Shown: positions 55,593-64,000 of the stretch, piece by piece
Numbering within the stretch: the first letter of the stretch is position 1
Layout: each line of letters opens with the position of its first letter
Assembly (NCBI RefSeq): GCF_003935425.1
Contig: NZ_RHQN01000007.1
Coordinates: 248,001 to 312,000, forward strand
DNA length: 64,000 nt
Source of the DNA: Pseudomonas sp. v388
Lineage (GTDB): Bacteria > Pseudomonadota > Gammaproteobacteria > Pseudomonadales > Pseudomonadaceae
Direction: 5' to 3'
Made by a program: the position numbers and the translations under genes
The notes under the pieces: generated by a model
What the model saw: only the letters and a program-made list of their open reading frames with translations
Database searches by the model: none
What the model was told of the DNA's origin: nothing

Positions 55593-56513
55593 CTATTCCG
55601 CTTTCTCAAGGGGCTGGTCGTCATCAGACGCAGTCTGGGCGACCGGGCGTCTTTTCAGTTCGCTGACGATGACGCCGGCGACGATCAGGGCGGCGCCGAG
55701 CAAGGCAATTGCCGGTAGCCTTTCGCCGGCCAGTCGTCCGGCGATGCCTGCCCATACCGGTTCGCCGGCGTAGATCACCGTGGCACGGGTGGGTGAGACA
55801 CTTTGTTGCGCCCAGTTCATGGCGACCTGAATCACCGCGCTCATTGCGCCCAGGCCTACGGCGCTGATCACCAGCAGCCAGGAGAACTGCGGCAAATGCT
55901 CGCCGGTCGGGACGATCATCAGGAAGGCCAGCACCGAGGCGGTCGCCAGTTGCACCACGGTCACCCGCCGCACGTCGACCTTGCCGGCGTAGGCGCTGAT
56001 CAGAATGATTTCGGCGGCAATCGCCACGGCGCTGACAATGGTCGCCAGCTCGCCGGGGCTGAACTGCAATGCGGCGCCTTGCGGGCCTGACACCAGCAAC
56101 AGGCCGGTAAACGCCAGCGCGATCCCCAGGCTTGGCATCAGCCCCGGCCGACGTCCCAGCACCAGCCATTGCAACAACGGCACGCAAGGCACGTACAGCG
56201 CGGTGATGAACGCCGACTGGCTGCTGGGAATGGTCTGCAGGCCGATGGTCTGCAAGCCGTAGCCGAGCATGATCGCCGTGCCGATGGCCACACCGGCGCG
56301 CAACTCGAGTAATGTCAGGCCACGCAGCACTTTCATGGAAAACAGCGCTACGATGGCGGCCGCCGCGGCGAACCGCAGCCCGACGAAAAACATCGGCCCG
56401 CTGGAAGTCAGGGCGTATTTGACCAGCAGAAAGGTTCCACCCCACAAGATGGTGATCAGGATCAGCACAAGTTCTGCTTTACTGACGCGCGGCGTCCAAC
56501 GACTGGTTTTCAT
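55593..56513 (-). CDS. EamA-family (DMT) membrane exporter
   Basis: 306 aa from ATG 56513; a frame open to 56624 overlaps the divergent gene. Ten helices form two EamA repeats (ELVLILITILWGGTFLLVKYAL opens the first; LSPGELATIVSAVAIAAEIILI lies in the second). It is probably an exporter of a small metabolite or amino acid; the substrate cannot be inferred. It is divergently transcribed from an XRE-cupin regulator across 92 nt, which suggests control by that protein. A TATAGT -10-like element lies at 56575-56580 on the plus strand. Confidence 0.88.
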   Translation of the reverse strand: MKTSRWTPRVSKAELVLILITILWGGTFLLVKYALTSSGPMFFVGLRFAAAAAIVALFSMKVLRGLTLLELRAGVAIGTAIMLGYGLQTIGLQTIPSSQSAFITALYVPCVPLLQWLVLGRRPGLMPSLGIALAFTGLLLVSGPQGAALQFSPGELATIVSAVAIAAEIILISAYAGKVDVRRVTVVQLATASVLAFLMIVPTGEHLPQFSWLLVISAVGLGAMSAVIQVAMNWAQQSVSPTRATVIYAGEPVWAGIAGRLAGERLPAIALLGAALIVAGVIVSELKRRPVAQTASDDDQPLEKAE

Positions 56514-56605
56514 GAATGAGCGGGCTCTGCGGGGATTGAATGGACAACACAGATTGCGGTGTAAAAGTGGGCAGTATAGTGCGCACCCGGTTCGGATGAA
56601 ATCAG

Positions 56606-57175
56606 ATGGATAAAGAAAACCCACAGCGCGCTCCGGTCCTGCAACACGTCAGCCAGAATGTACGGCGCTTGCGGCACGCTGCTGACTTGAGCCAGAACGC
56701 ATTGGCGGAGCGCTCCGGGGTAAGCCGGCGCATGCTGGTGGCGATCGAGGCCGGGGAGAAGAACGTCAGCCTGGCGACCCTTGACCGTGTGGCCGAGGCG
56801 CTGGATGTCGCGTTCAGTGACTTGGTCCAGGCGCCGGAGCTGCGCGATCACAGTCGCATCAACGAACTGGCCTGGACCGGTGCCGGGGAGGGAAGCCGAG
56901 CGACCTTGCTGGCCAAGGCCAACGCACGCCGGGAAGTCGAGCTGTGGGAGTTCTGCCTGGCGCCCGGCGACGTGTATGCCTCCGAAGCGGATCCGGATGG
57001 CTGGAGCGAGCAGGTCTACGTGGTCGAAGGCCGCCTGACCGTCGCCTTCGCACAGGGTGTCGACGCCCGCGAAGTCGGGTCGGGCGAATTCTTCATGTTT
57101 CCCAGCAACCAGCCGCACAGCTATCGCAACCATGGGACGGCACCGCTGCGCTTCGTGCGCACCGTCGTGCTCTGA
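56606..57175 (+). CDS. XRE-family regulator with C-terminal cupin domain
   Basis: 189 aa. The N-terminal helix-turn-helix (VRRLRHAADLSQNALAERSGVSRRMLVAIEAGEKNVSLATLDRVA, residues 15-60, given for orientation by its ends VRRLRHA and LDRVA) precedes a cupin beta-barrel (residues 105-185) with EQVYVVEGRLTVAF and FMFPSNQPHSYRNHG. This HTH-cupin class usually binds a small ligand in the cupin and represses a neighbouring transporter or catabolic gene. It is divergent to the EamA exporter and 23 nt before the FAD protein, so either could be a target. Confidence 0.9.
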   Translation: MDKENPQRAPVLQHVSQNVRRLRHAADLSQNALAERSGVSRRMLVAIEAGEKNVSLATLDRVAEALDVAFSDLVQAPELRDHSRINELAWTGAGEGSRATLLAKANARREVELWEFCLAPGDVYASEADPDGWSEQVYVVEGRLTVAFAQGVDAREVGSGEFFMFPSNQPHSYRNHGTAPLRFVRTVVL

Positions 57176-57198
57176 TATCAGCTCGAAACGGACTTTCA

Positions 57199-58626
57199 AT
57201 GACCACTCGCACCCTTCAAGCCGACATCCTGATCGTTGGCGGCGGCCTCAGCGGTACGCTGCTCGCCGCGCAACTGCTGCGCCAGCCGGGCACACGACGA
57301 ATCCTGATCGTCGAAACCCGCAGCGAACTGGGCCGAGGCGAAGCCTACAGCGCCACCGAGCCAGGCCACACATTGAACGGCAATGCGGCGCGCATGAGCG
57401 TCGATCCGGATAACGCCGACGATCTGACTCAATGGCTGGCCGATTTCCTGGCGGGCGGCGGCTGGCCCCAGGGCCTTGAACTGCAACTGCCGGTGGCCGA
57501 TATCTTCCCGCCGCGCGGCATCTTTGGCCTGTATGTCCAGCAGCGCCTCAGCGAGGCCGAAGCGATGGGTTCCGAATGGGGCTCAAGTGTCGAGCATGTG
57601 CGCGGCGAGGCGGTGGATCTGCAGGTCGACGCACAGGGTGTCGGGCTCACCCTGGCCGATGGCACCGCGCTGCACGGACGTTTCGCCGTGCTCGCCACCG
57701 GCATGTACGCAGCGGCCCGCACGCCGCAGCGACAATCCAGCGGCCTGAACGCGGCGGCTCTCGATCCGTGGGATGTTGCGGCGATGCGCACGCTCGATCC
57801 CCAGGCGCGGGTACTGATCGTCGGCTCCGGGCTGACCATGGTCGATGCGGTAGTGTCCTTGCAGCAAGCCGGGCATCGCGGTCCCATTGACGTGTACTCG
57901 CGTCATGGCCTGTTGCCGCATGTGCGTCGCCAACCGCCGCCATGGCCTGACTTCCTGAGCCAGGACACTACGATCCGCAGCCCACGGCAATTGCTGCGCA
58001 AGGTGCGCGAACAGTGCGAGCTGGCCATCGAAAGCGGTATCGACTGGCAGGCGCCGCTCGATACGGTACGGGCCAATATCGGCCGGTTGTGGCATCAAGC
58101 CAGCGATATTCAGCGTCGGCAATTCGTGCGCCATGTGCGGCCCTGGTGGGAAAGCCATCATCATCGCTCACCGCCACCGAGCGCCGCCTTGCTGGCGCAA
58201 TGCGTCAAGCAAGGGCGCCTGACGATCCACGCGGCAACGTTGCGCAGCGTCGAGTCGGATGACAACGGACAAATACGCATTGGCCTGCGTCGGCGCGGGC
58301 AGGCCAGCCTGTCTTACGTGACCGGCGACGCGTTGATCAATTCCACCGGAATCGAATACGACTGGCGCCGCGTCGACCGCGCCTTGCCCCGGCAACTGCT
58401 GGCGCGCGGCCTGATCCAGCCCGGTCCGTTGGCGCTGGGCATCGCTGCCGACGCAGGCGGCGCGGTGTGCGATGCGCAAGGCCGATATTCGCCACATCTG
58501 TTCAGCCTGGGTCCGCCGCTGCGCGGATTGTGGTGGGAAAGCACCGCGGTCACCGACGTCGCGGCCCAGGCCAAGGCACTGGCCTTGCGCCTGGTCGAGC
58601 TGCAGGGCGCAACCAGTCATTCCTGA
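57199..58626 (+). CDS. FAD/NAD(P)-binding oxidoreductase-like protein (NAD_binding_9 family)
   Basis: 475 aa from ATG 57199; the open frame back to 56944 overlaps the XRE gene and is spurious. The N-terminal FAD motif is [20 protein letters not shown] (GxGxxG). A second dinucleotide motif, [17 protein letters not shown], is near residue 211, with a GRGEAYS and [11 protein letters not shown] region typical of PF13454 proteins. The substrate is unknown; some relatives hydroxylate amino groups or act in siderophore-like pathways. It is co-directional with the XRE-cupin gene (23-nt gap) and overlaps soxR tail-to-tail by 10 nt. Confidence 0.82.
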   Translation: MTTRTLQADILIVGGGLSGTLLAAQLLRQPGTRRILIVETRSELGRGEAYSATEPGHTLNGNAARMSVDPDNADDLTQWLADFLAGGGWPQGLELQLPVADIFPPRGIFGLYVQQRLSEAEAMGSEWGSSVEHVRGEAVDLQVDAQGVGLTLADGTALHGRFAVLATGMYAAARTPQRQSSGLNAAALDPWDVAAMRTLDPQARVLIVGSGLTMVDAVVSLQQAGHRGPIDVYSRHGLLPHVRRQPPPWPDFLSQDTTIRSPRQLLRKVREQCELAIESGIDWQAPLDTVRANIGRLWHQASDIQRRQFVRHVRPWWESHHHRSPPPSAALLAQCVKQGRLTIHAATLRSVESDDNGQIRIGLRRRGQASLSYVTGDALINSTGIEYDWRRVDRALPRQLLARGLIQPGPLALGIAADAGGAVCDAQGRYSPHLFSLGPPLRGLWWESTAVTDVAAQAKALALRLVELQGATSHS

Positions 58627-59078
58627 TCCAGCAACTGCGGCCCTGCGCCTTGCCGGCCCAATTGGTCGTCGCTGTTGCGCAGCGGGCAGGCCTGCATCGA
58701 CAGACAGCCGCAACCGATGCAGCCGGTGAGCTGGTCGCGCAGCGCAGTCAGGCGCTGGATGCGTTCGTCCAGTTCTGCCCGCCATTGCATCGACAGCAGG
58801 TTCCAGTCCTCGGCGGTCGGGGTGCGTCCTTCGGGCAACGTCTGCAAGGCGGCATGAATGCTTGCCAGTGGAATACCCAGGCGCTGGGCGACCTTGATCA
58901 ACGCCACGCGCCGCAACACATCTCGCGGGTAGCGTCGCTGGTTTCCGGCATTGCGCTGGCTGGCGATCAGCCCTTTGGTTTCGTAAAAGTGCAGGGCACT
59001 GACCGCGACGCCGCTGCGCGCTGCCAGTTGACCGACCGTCAGCAACGGAGCGATCCGCGGTTCAGGTGAAGGGTTCAT
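58617..59078 (-). CDS. soxR: Redox-sensing transcriptional activator SoxR
   Basis: 153 aa from ATG 59078 ([13 protein letters not shown]). A TTG at 59084 would add two residues. The MerR-type N-terminus is [26 protein letters not shown] and the dimer helix lies in the middle. The [2Fe-2S] ligand set [12 protein letters not shown] (CxxCxCx5C) is near residue 120. In Pseudomonas SoxR responds to redox-cycling compounds and controls a few genes, not the soxS cascade. Its operator lies in the gap to the divergent ABM gene. Confidence 0.96.
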   Translation of the reverse strand: MNPSPEPRIAPLLTVGQLAARSGVAVSALHFYETKGLIASQRNAGNQRRYPRDVLRRVALIKVAQRLGIPLASIHAALQTLPEGRTPTAEDWNLLSMQWRAELDERIQRLTALRDQLTGCIGCGCLSMQACPLRNSDDQLGRQGAGPQLLDQE

Positions 59079-59097
59079 CGGCAAAATTCCCGCTTGA

Positions 59098-59115
59098 CCT
59101 CAAGTAAGCTCGAGG
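59098..59115. promoter_or_regulatory. SoxR box within the promoter of the ABM-domain gene
   Basis: CCTCAAGTAAGCTCGAGG is an 18-nt dyad one base from perfect, matching the SoxR operator CCTCAAG-N4-CTTGAGG. It lies between -35 TTGACC (59094-59099) and a weak -10 TACCCT (59119-59124), leaving the 19-nt spacer used by MerR-family activators. It faces the gene at 59166. Confidence 0.88.
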
Positions 59116-59165
59116 TTTTACCCTGCGTGCACGTCGAAAGCAACTGCAAACAGGAGGGCAGCACC

Positions 59166-59507
59166 ATGGCAACGCCGGAGCAAGAGGGACCGTTCAGCCA
59201 GTTGATCGAATACGCCGTCGAGCCGCGTGAGCAGGCCGGTTTGATCAGTGCCTTGATCGAGCGTGACCAGCGTTATACCGCCAGCTACCCAGGCTTTCTG
59301 GAGGCTCGCGTGCAGGCCAGCGATGACGGGCTGCGCGTTCTGCATCAGGTGCTGTGGCGTTCTCGGCCCTGTGGCGAGCAGGCTTGTCGGAATGTCGAGG
59401 CAGCTGATCTGGATCTGGGCCTGATGTTGAGGCGGTTCCGGGTAAGGTCGGCGACCTTCGGCAGCTTCAAGGTGATGGGTCAGGTCGCCCCGCGTGGCGC
59501 GGCCTGA
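59166..59507 (+). CDS. ABM-domain (antibiotic biosynthesis monooxygenase-like) protein, SoxR target
   Basis: 113 aa from ATG 59166, behind SD CAGGAGGG. It has the dimeric alpha-beta ferredoxin-like ABM pattern: FSQLIEYAVEPREQAGLISALIERDQ, then YTASYPGFLEARVQASDDGLRVLHQVLW (each in order, residues 10-68). ABM proteins often act as cofactor-free mono-oxygenases on quinones or phenolics. Divergent soxR and a SoxR-type promoter directly before it indicate induction by redox-cycling compounds, so detoxification of such molecules is a reasonable inference. Confidence 0.85.
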   Translation: MATPEQEGPFSQLIEYAVEPREQAGLISALIERDQRYTASYPGFLEARVQASDDGLRVLHQVLWRSRPCGEQACRNVEAADLDLGLMLRRFRVRSATFGSFKVMGQVAPRGAA

Positions 59508-59521
59508 CGAGCAGAGGCGGG

Positions 59522-60661
59522 TTACTTGGGCTGCGGCGGCAGGTCGTTGGCGATCATCTCGCCGAACGGGCCGGTCAGGTTGGTGATGCCGCGTCCAGCC
59601 AGGCTGGCGTAGGGCTCGGGCAGCAGCGGGAAGACCAGTTCGGCGAAACGGTAGGCTTCTTCCAGATGCGGATAGCCGGAAAAGATGAAGCTTTCGATGC
59701 CGAGGTCGGCGTATTCCTTGATACGCGCCGCCACTTCCTGGGGGTTGCCGACCAGCGCCGTACCGGCACCACCGCGCACCAGACCGACGCCGGCCCACAG
59801 GTTGGGCGCGATCTCCAGATTGTCCCGGCGACCGTCGTGCAAGGCCGCCATGCGCCGCTGACCTTCGGAGTCGAACCGGGCGAAGGACTTTTGAGCGGCG
59901 GCGATGGTTTCGTCGCTGATGTGTTCGATCAGGGTGTTGGCGGCTTTCCAGGCATCTTCACTGGTTTCGCGCACGATCACGTGCAGGCGAATGCCGAATT
60001 TCACCGTGCGACCCTTGCGAGCGGCGCGTTCGCGGATATCGGCCAGTTTCTCGGCCACCGCTGCCGGAGGCTCTCCCCAGGTCAGGTAGACGTCGACCTG
60101 ATCGGCTGCCAGGTCATGGGCGGCGTCGGACGATCCGCCAAAATACAGCGGTGGATACGGCTTCTGAATCGGCGGGTACAGCGCCTTGGCGTTCTGGACG
60201 CGAAGGTGCTTGCCTTCGAAGTCCACGGCTTCGCCTTGCAGCACCCGGCGCCAGATGTGCAGGAACTCGTCGGTCACTTCGTAGCGTTCGCTGTGGTCCA
60301 GGAAGCTGCCGTCGCCACGGTTTTCATCCGGGTCGCCGCCGGTCACGACGTTGATCAGCAAGCGCCCGCCAGACAGACGGTCCAGCGTCGCGGCCATGCG
60401 TGCGGAAACGGTGGGGGAAATAATGCCGGGGCGAATCGCGACCAGGTACTTCAGGCGTTCGGTCAGTGGCACCAGTGCGGAAGCGATCACCCAGGAGTCT
60501 TCGCACGAGCGGCCGGTGGGGATCAGCACGCCGTAGTAACCCAGGTCATCGGCGGCCTGGGCGACTTGTTTGAGGTAATTCAGGGTAACGGGGCGGGCAC
60601 CTTTGGTCGTGCCCAGGTAGTGGCCGTCGCCGTGGGTCGGTAGAAACCAGAAAACGTTCAT
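59522..60661 (-). CDS. ssuD: FMNH2-dependent alkanesulfonate monooxygenase, SsuD-like
   Basis: 379 aa, close to the 380-382 aa of SsuD. It is a bacterial luciferase-like TIM barrel: [15 protein letters not shown] at the start, [37 protein letters not shown] and [14 protein letters not shown], all SsuD-specific. It releases sulfite from alkanesulfonates during sulfur starvation, using reduced flavin from a partner such as SsuE. No ssuE or ABC transporter genes lie alongside, so this is an orphan copy relying on a reductase elsewhere. An AAGGAT ribosome site precedes the ATG. Confidence 0.9.
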   Translation of the reverse strand: MNVFWFLPTHGDGHYLGTTKGARPVTLNYLKQVAQAADDLGYYGVLIPTGRSCEDSWVIASALVPLTERLKYLVAIRPGIISPTVSARMAATLDRLSGGRLLINVVTGGDPDENRGDGSFLDHSERYEVTDEFLHIWRRVLQGEAVDFEGKHLRVQNAKALYPPIQKPYPPLYFGGSSDAAHDLAADQVDVYLTWGEPPAAVAEKLADIRERAARKGRTVKFGIRLHVIVRETSEDAWKAANTLIEHISDETIAAAQKSFARFDSEGQRRMAALHDGRRDNLEIAPNLWAGVGLVRGGAGTALVGNPQEVAARIKEYADLGIESFIFSGYPHLEEAYRFAELVFPLLPEPYASLAGRGITNLTGPFGEMIANDLPPQPK

Positions 60662-60712
60662 GACAGATCCTTGGAAGTGAACAGCCGCTCGCCGGCAGCC
60701 TTTAGGTGCCGA

Positions 60713-60766
60713 CCTTTATAAAGGCTTGCGGATATTCCGTAAAAGAACCTAAAACCATATTTTTAG
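60713..60766 (-). promoter_or_regulatory. ssuD promoter with three inverted repeats
   Basis: On the minus strand, -35-like TTTACG and -10 TATAAA (60720-60715) are 17 nt apart. The -10 sits in a 12-bp palindrome CCTTTATAAAGG (60713-60724). CGGA-TAT-TCCG (60729-60739) and CTAAAA-N6-TTTTAG (60749-60766) lie upstream. These may be operator sites of a sulfur-status regulator; no specific motif was matched. Confidence 0.45.
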
Positions 60767-61018
60767 ATCTGGAATGAATATGGGGTGCCGGTTGTGGAAG
60801 GCGGGTTAGGGGTGATTGCGCTGTGTCAGCAGCACATTTTGTAGCAGCCAACTTGCTGGCGAAGGCAGCCTGCCGGGCAATGCCAGAATTGTTGCTGCCG
60901 ATACGCACCAGATCGCGAGCAAGTTCTCTCCACAGACGCCCCGGCTCCCGCGCATGAAATCATCGAAACTTTGCACCCACCGCCCGGTCACTTTGATAAG
61001 ACTAACGGGAGTCAAGCC
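60767..61018. other. Gap upstream of ku with a half REP element
   Basis: No coding frame is credible. CTTGCTGGCGAAGG at 60852-60865 repeats one arm of the REP at 20381-20464; no matching second arm was found here. The ku promoter should lie in the right half; CGGGAG before the ATG is the likely ribosome site. Confidence 0.45.
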
Positions 61019-61927
61019 ATGGCAAGGGCAATCTGGAAAGGCGCAATCAGTTTCGGGCTGGTGCATATTCCGGTGGCGCTGGTATCAGCGACATCGTCCA
61101 AAGGGGTCGATTTCGACTGGCTCGACAAGCGCAGCATGGAGCCGGTCGGCTACAAACGCATCAACAAAGTGACCGGCAAGGAAGTCACCAAGGAAAACAT
61201 CGTCAAAGGCGTCGAGTACGAAAAGGAACGCTACGTTGTCCTGAGCGAAGAAGAGATCCGCTCCGCGCACCCCAAGTCCACCCAGACCATCGACATCTTC
61301 GGCTTCGTCGACAGCGAGCAGATCCCGCTGCAGAACATCGACACGCCTTACTACCTGACCCCCGACAAGCGCGGTGAAAAGGTCTACGCCCTGCTGCGCG
61401 AAACCCTCAAGGACACCGATAAGGTCGCCCTCGCCAACGTGGTGCTGCACACCCGCGAGCATTTGGCGGCGGTCATGCCGCTCGGGTCGGCCATGGTCCT
61501 GGTGATCCTGCGCTGGCCTGAAGACGTCCGCGAGCTGGATGCACTGGAACTGACCGAAGCCGTCACCGACGCGCAGCTGACCAAAAGCGAACGTGACATG
61601 GCCAAACGGCTGGTCAAGGACATGAGCGCGCAGTGGAAGCCCGGCGACTACCGCGACACCTTCCAGGACAAGATCATGCAACTGGTGGAAACCAAGGCCC
61701 GCGAAGGCAAGATCGAAAACGTCGAGGGCGACAGCGGGGAGGAGGAGCGCAAGAGCGCCGATGTCATCGACCTCACCGATTTGCTGCGCCGCAGCCTGGC
61801 CGGTGGCAAGACCGCTGCGACCAAACGCAAGCCGGCCGCCAAGGCTGCCGACACGGACCAGGCGGACGAGAGCAAGCCTGCCAAACGTCGGGCGCCGGCG
61901 CGCAAGAAAACCAGCAAGGCCTCCTGA
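61019..61927 (+). CDS. ku: Ku homodimeric DNA end-binding protein (non-homologous end joining)
   Basis: 302 aa from ATG 61019 (MARAIWKGAISFGLVHIPVA, the invariant Ku start). The Ku core spans to about residue 235, with ETKAREGKIENVEG (minimal C-terminus) at its end. A Lys/Arg/Ala-rich tail from residue 260 (RKPAAKAADTD to RRAPARKKTSK) is typical of proteobacterial Ku and helps DNA binding. It holds double-strand ends and recruits LigD. The next gene, ligD, starts 21 nt later. Confidence 0.96.
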   Translation: MARAIWKGAISFGLVHIPVALVSATSSKGVDFDWLDKRSMEPVGYKRINKVTGKEVTKENIVKGVEYEKERYVVLSEEEIRSAHPKSTQTIDIFGFVDSEQIPLQNIDTPYYLTPDKRGEKVYALLRETLKDTDKVALANVVLHTREHLAAVMPLGSAMVLVILRWPEDVRELDALELTEAVTDAQLTKSERDMAKRLVKDMSAQWKPGDYRDTFQDKIMQLVETKAREGKIENVEGDSGEEERKSADVIDLTDLLRRSLAGGKTAATKRKPAAKAADTDQADESKPAKRRAPARKKTSKAS

Positions 61928-61948
61928 GCACCCCAGAGAACCACGACC

Positions 61949-64000
61949 ATGGCCAAGCCCGACAGCGAATACACCCGCAAGCGCAACTTCGACGTCACCT
62001 CCGAACCGCCTGAAACGACGGTCCGCCGGCCGAAGGCGGGCAGCAAGGCCTTGAGTTTCGTGATTCAGAAGCATGACGCCAGCCACCTGCACTACGACTT
62101 TCGGCTGGAGCTGGACGGTACCCTGAAAAGCTGGGCGATTCCCAAAGGCCCGAGTCTGGACCCGAGCCAGAAGCGCTTGGCCGTTCATGTCGAAGACCAC
62201 CCGCTGGGTTATGCCGGTTTCGAGGGCAGTATTCCCAAGGGCCAATATGGCGGCGGCGATGTGATCGTCTGGGATCGAGGTGTCTGGCAACCCCACGGCG
62301 ACCCGCAGAAAACCTATGAAGACGGCAAGCTCAAATTTACCCTGGTGGGTGAAAAGCTCACCGGCGACTGGACGCTGGTTAGAACCCGGTTGCGTGGAAG
62401 CAGCAGCAAGCAGCAATGGCTGTTGATCAAGGAGAAGGATGAAGTCGCTCGGCCTGCTGCGGAATACGACATTACCGAGGAACTGCCCGCCAGCGTCATC
62501 AGCGGCGGTCTGGTCGGGCTGGGGCGCGAAAAGGCAGTATCGGCCAAGCGCAAAAGCCCTTCCAGCACTGCTGCTGTGCAGAAGGGCGGATCGACCGAAT
62601 CAGCCGCGCCGGTGAAAACAAAAAAGACCCGCCGACGCGTCGCGTTTCCCGAGCAACTGGCGCCACAACTGGCCTCGCTGGTCGCGTCGCCGCCGGCCGG
62701 CGACTGGCTGTATGAAATCAAGTTCGACGGGTATCGAATCATGGCCAGGATCCAGGGTGATGACGTGCGGCTGATCACCCGCAACGGTCATGACTGGAGC
62801 GAACGCATGCCGCTGCAGGTCAAGGCGCTGCAAAAGTTGAAGCTTGCCGACAGCTGGCTGGACGGCGAGGTGGTGGTGCTCAACGAGCAAGGTCTGCCGG
62901 ACTTTCAGGCGTTACAGAACGCCTTCGAGACCGGCCGCAGCAAGGACATCCTTTATTACCTGTTCGACATGCCGTTTCACAACGGTGAGGATCTGCGCGA
63001 CGTGCCGGTCGAGCAACGCCGGGAGAAGCTCAAACAGCTGCTGCACGGCCAGCGCAGCCGGGTGCTGCGCTATTCGGATGCCTTTCGTTCCGGCCATCGC
63101 GATATCGTCGAGAGCGCCAGCGCCATGGGACTTGAAGGAGTGATCGGCAAGCGTGCCGGCAGCCCGTATGTCAGCAAGCGCAATGCAGACTGGATCAAGC
63201 TTAAATGTCGCCTGCGCCAGGAGTTCGTCATAGCCGGCTACACGGCGCCCCAAGGCACACGGAGCAGCTTTGGCGCGTTGCTGCTGGCGGTCAACGATCC
63301 GGACAAGGGGCTGGTGTATGCCGGGCGCGTGGGCACAGGTTTCAGCGCGATCAGCCTCAAGCAACTGCATGAGCAATTGACACCGCTGCACAGGGAGCAA
63401 TCGCCGTTGAGCAGTAAACTGACCGGCGCCCAAGGGCGCGGCGTGCAGTGGGTCGAGCCGCAACTGGTCTGCGAGGCGGAGTTCGCTGAATGGACCCGCG
63501 AAGGCATTCTGCGCCAGGCGGCGTTCATTGGGCTGCGTAACGACAAACCGGCCGCCGAGATCATCCGCGAGCATCCGCAACCGGCGGGTCCCGCCACCCG
63601 CAAAAATCGGTCGCGCCAAGCCACCGGCTCATCCTCCGCGCCTGCGCCTGCGCCCAGGAAAACCAAGGGCCGGGTGGACGTGGCCGGCGTCAGCGTCAGC
63701 CATCCTGACCGGGTTATAGACCCCGAAAGCGGCACCCACAAGGTCGAGCTGGCGCAGTTCTACGAGGCCATCGCCGACTGGATTCTGCCGTTTCTGGACA
63801 ACCGGCCGGTGGCCTTGCTGCGCTGCCCGGATGGCATCACCGGCGAGCAGTTTTTCCAGAAACACGCCGAGCGCCTGGCGATTCCCCATATCAAGCAGCT
63901 GGATCGCAAGCTCGACCCCGGCCACGCCGCGCTGATGGAGATCGACAGCGTGCAGGCGCTGGTGGGCGCCGCGCAAATGGGAGCCATCGAGTTTCACACC
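61949..64000 (+). CDS. ligD: Multifunctional ATP-dependent DNA ligase LigD, 3' end cut by window edge
   Basis: The first 684 codons are visible from ATG 61949. Domain order is phosphoesterase (PE), ligase (LIG), polymerase/primase (POL), as in P. aeruginosa LigD (840 aa). PE has HDASHLHYDFRLELDG and the metal/phosphate residues of GGGDVIVWDRG (residues 30-175). LIG has adenylation lysine K258 in YEIKFDGYRI, then DGEVVVL and EGVIGKRAGSPY. POL begins near residue 570 (VSHPDRVIDP) and continues past position 64000. With Ku it performs end processing, fill-in and sealing of double-strand breaks, mainly in stationary phase. Confidence 0.96.
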   Translation, partial: MAKPDSEYTRKRNFDVTSEPPETTVRRPKAGSKALSFVIQKHDASHLHYDFRLELDGTLKSWAIPKGPSLDPSQKRLAVHVEDHPLGYAGFEGSIPKGQYGGGDVIVWDRGVWQPHGDPQKTYEDGKLKFTLVGEKLTGDWTLVRTRLRGSSSKQQWLLIKEKDEVARPAAEYDITEELPASVISGGLVGLGREKAVSAKRKSPSSTAAVQKGGSTESAAPVKTKKTRRRVAFPEQLAPQLASLVASPPAGDWLYEIKFDGYRIMARIQGDDVRLITRNGHDWSERMPLQVKALQKLKLADSWLDGEVVVLNEQGLPDFQALQNAFETGRSKDILYYLFDMPFHNGEDLRDVPVEQRREKLKQLLHGQRSRVLRYSDAFRSGHRDIVESASAMGLEGVIGKRAGSPYVSKRNADWIKLKCRLRQEFVIAGYTAPQGTRSSFGALLLAVNDPDKGLVYAGRVGTGFSAISLKQLHEQLTPLHREQSPLSSKLTGAQGRGVQWVEPQLVCEAEFAEWTREGILRQAAFIGLRNDKPAAEIIREHPQPAGPATRKNRSRQATGSSSAPAPAPRKTKGRVDVAGVSVSHPDRVIDPESGTHKVELAQFYEAIADWILPFLDNRPVALLRCPDGITGEQFFQKHAERLAIPHIKQLDRKLDPGHAALMEIDSVQALVGAAQMGAIEFHT

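Noticed and set aside
56944-58626. Extended 560-codon form of the FAD protein
   Set aside because: The extra 85 codons overlap the XRE-cupin gene out of frame; ATG 57199 gives the correct FAD-binding N-terminus.

Overview
The window is chromosomal DNA of a Pseudomonas, most likely of the P. fluorescens complex. The evidence is high GC coding bias, classic Pseudomonas gene sets and orders (lexA-sulA next to psrA-nagZ, topA, fadBA, uup, slt; a psl locus; an Mrp antiporter operon; Ku-LigD) and Pseudomonas-style dispersed palindromes. From memory, the 14.7-36.8 kb block follows roughly the same order as PAO1 PA3005-PA3023; this was not checked. No rRNA, tRNA, CRISPR array, transposase or prophage was seen.

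Layout. (1) 1-14.2 kb, minus strand: a tightly packed psl exopolysaccharide operon, pslA-B-D-E-F-G-H-I-J, a hexapeptide acetyltransferase and pslK, which runs off the left edge. pslC is absent. (2) 14.2-20.4 kb: lipid kinase yegS, a NarL-type two-component pair, an Hpt-like protein lacking the phospho-accepting His, cheV behind a clear FliA promoter, and a MOSC protein. (3) 20.5-36.8 kb: conserved core with slt, uup, a universal stress protein, fadBA, topA, the SOS pair lexA-sulA, psrA and nagZ. (4) 36.9-41.8 kb: cytochrome b561, two small periplasmic proteins, and the membrane-lipid cluster ybhP-clsB-ybhN. (5) 41.8-49.3 kb, more accessory: a soluble two-PAS chemotaxis transducer resembling BdlA, a stand-alone iolB plus IolW-like dehydrogenase, a DksA paralogue that has lost half its zinc ligands, an orphan DUF2235/Tle1-like hydrolase, DUF2789, and a small conserved gene preceded by a terminator-like hairpin. 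(6) 49.3-55.4 kb, minus: Mrp/Sha cation-proton antiporter operon with fused A-B subunit. (7) 55.6-64 kb: EamA exporter with divergent XRE-cupin regulator, FAD oxidoreductase, soxR with its operator, an ABM-domain protein, an orphan ssuD, and the ku-ligD end-joining operon, cut by the right edge.

Shared themes: biofilm matrix production (psl) lies at one end, and motility and dispersal signalling genes (cheV, BdlA-like) lie within reach of it. Fatty-acid control is local: psrA carries a perfect PsrA operator, and fadBA, 9 kb away, carries a near-match. DNA damage control is local too: lexA-sulA has two LexA boxes. Small regulatory elements are the least-described part of the window. They include unassigned terminators in gene-free gaps at 18.35 kb (+), 25.66 kb (-) and 48.79 kb (+), a pslA leader hairpin, and inverted repeats upstream of ssuD and iolB. 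I did not find a clearly novel multi-gene system; the best leads are listed as findings.
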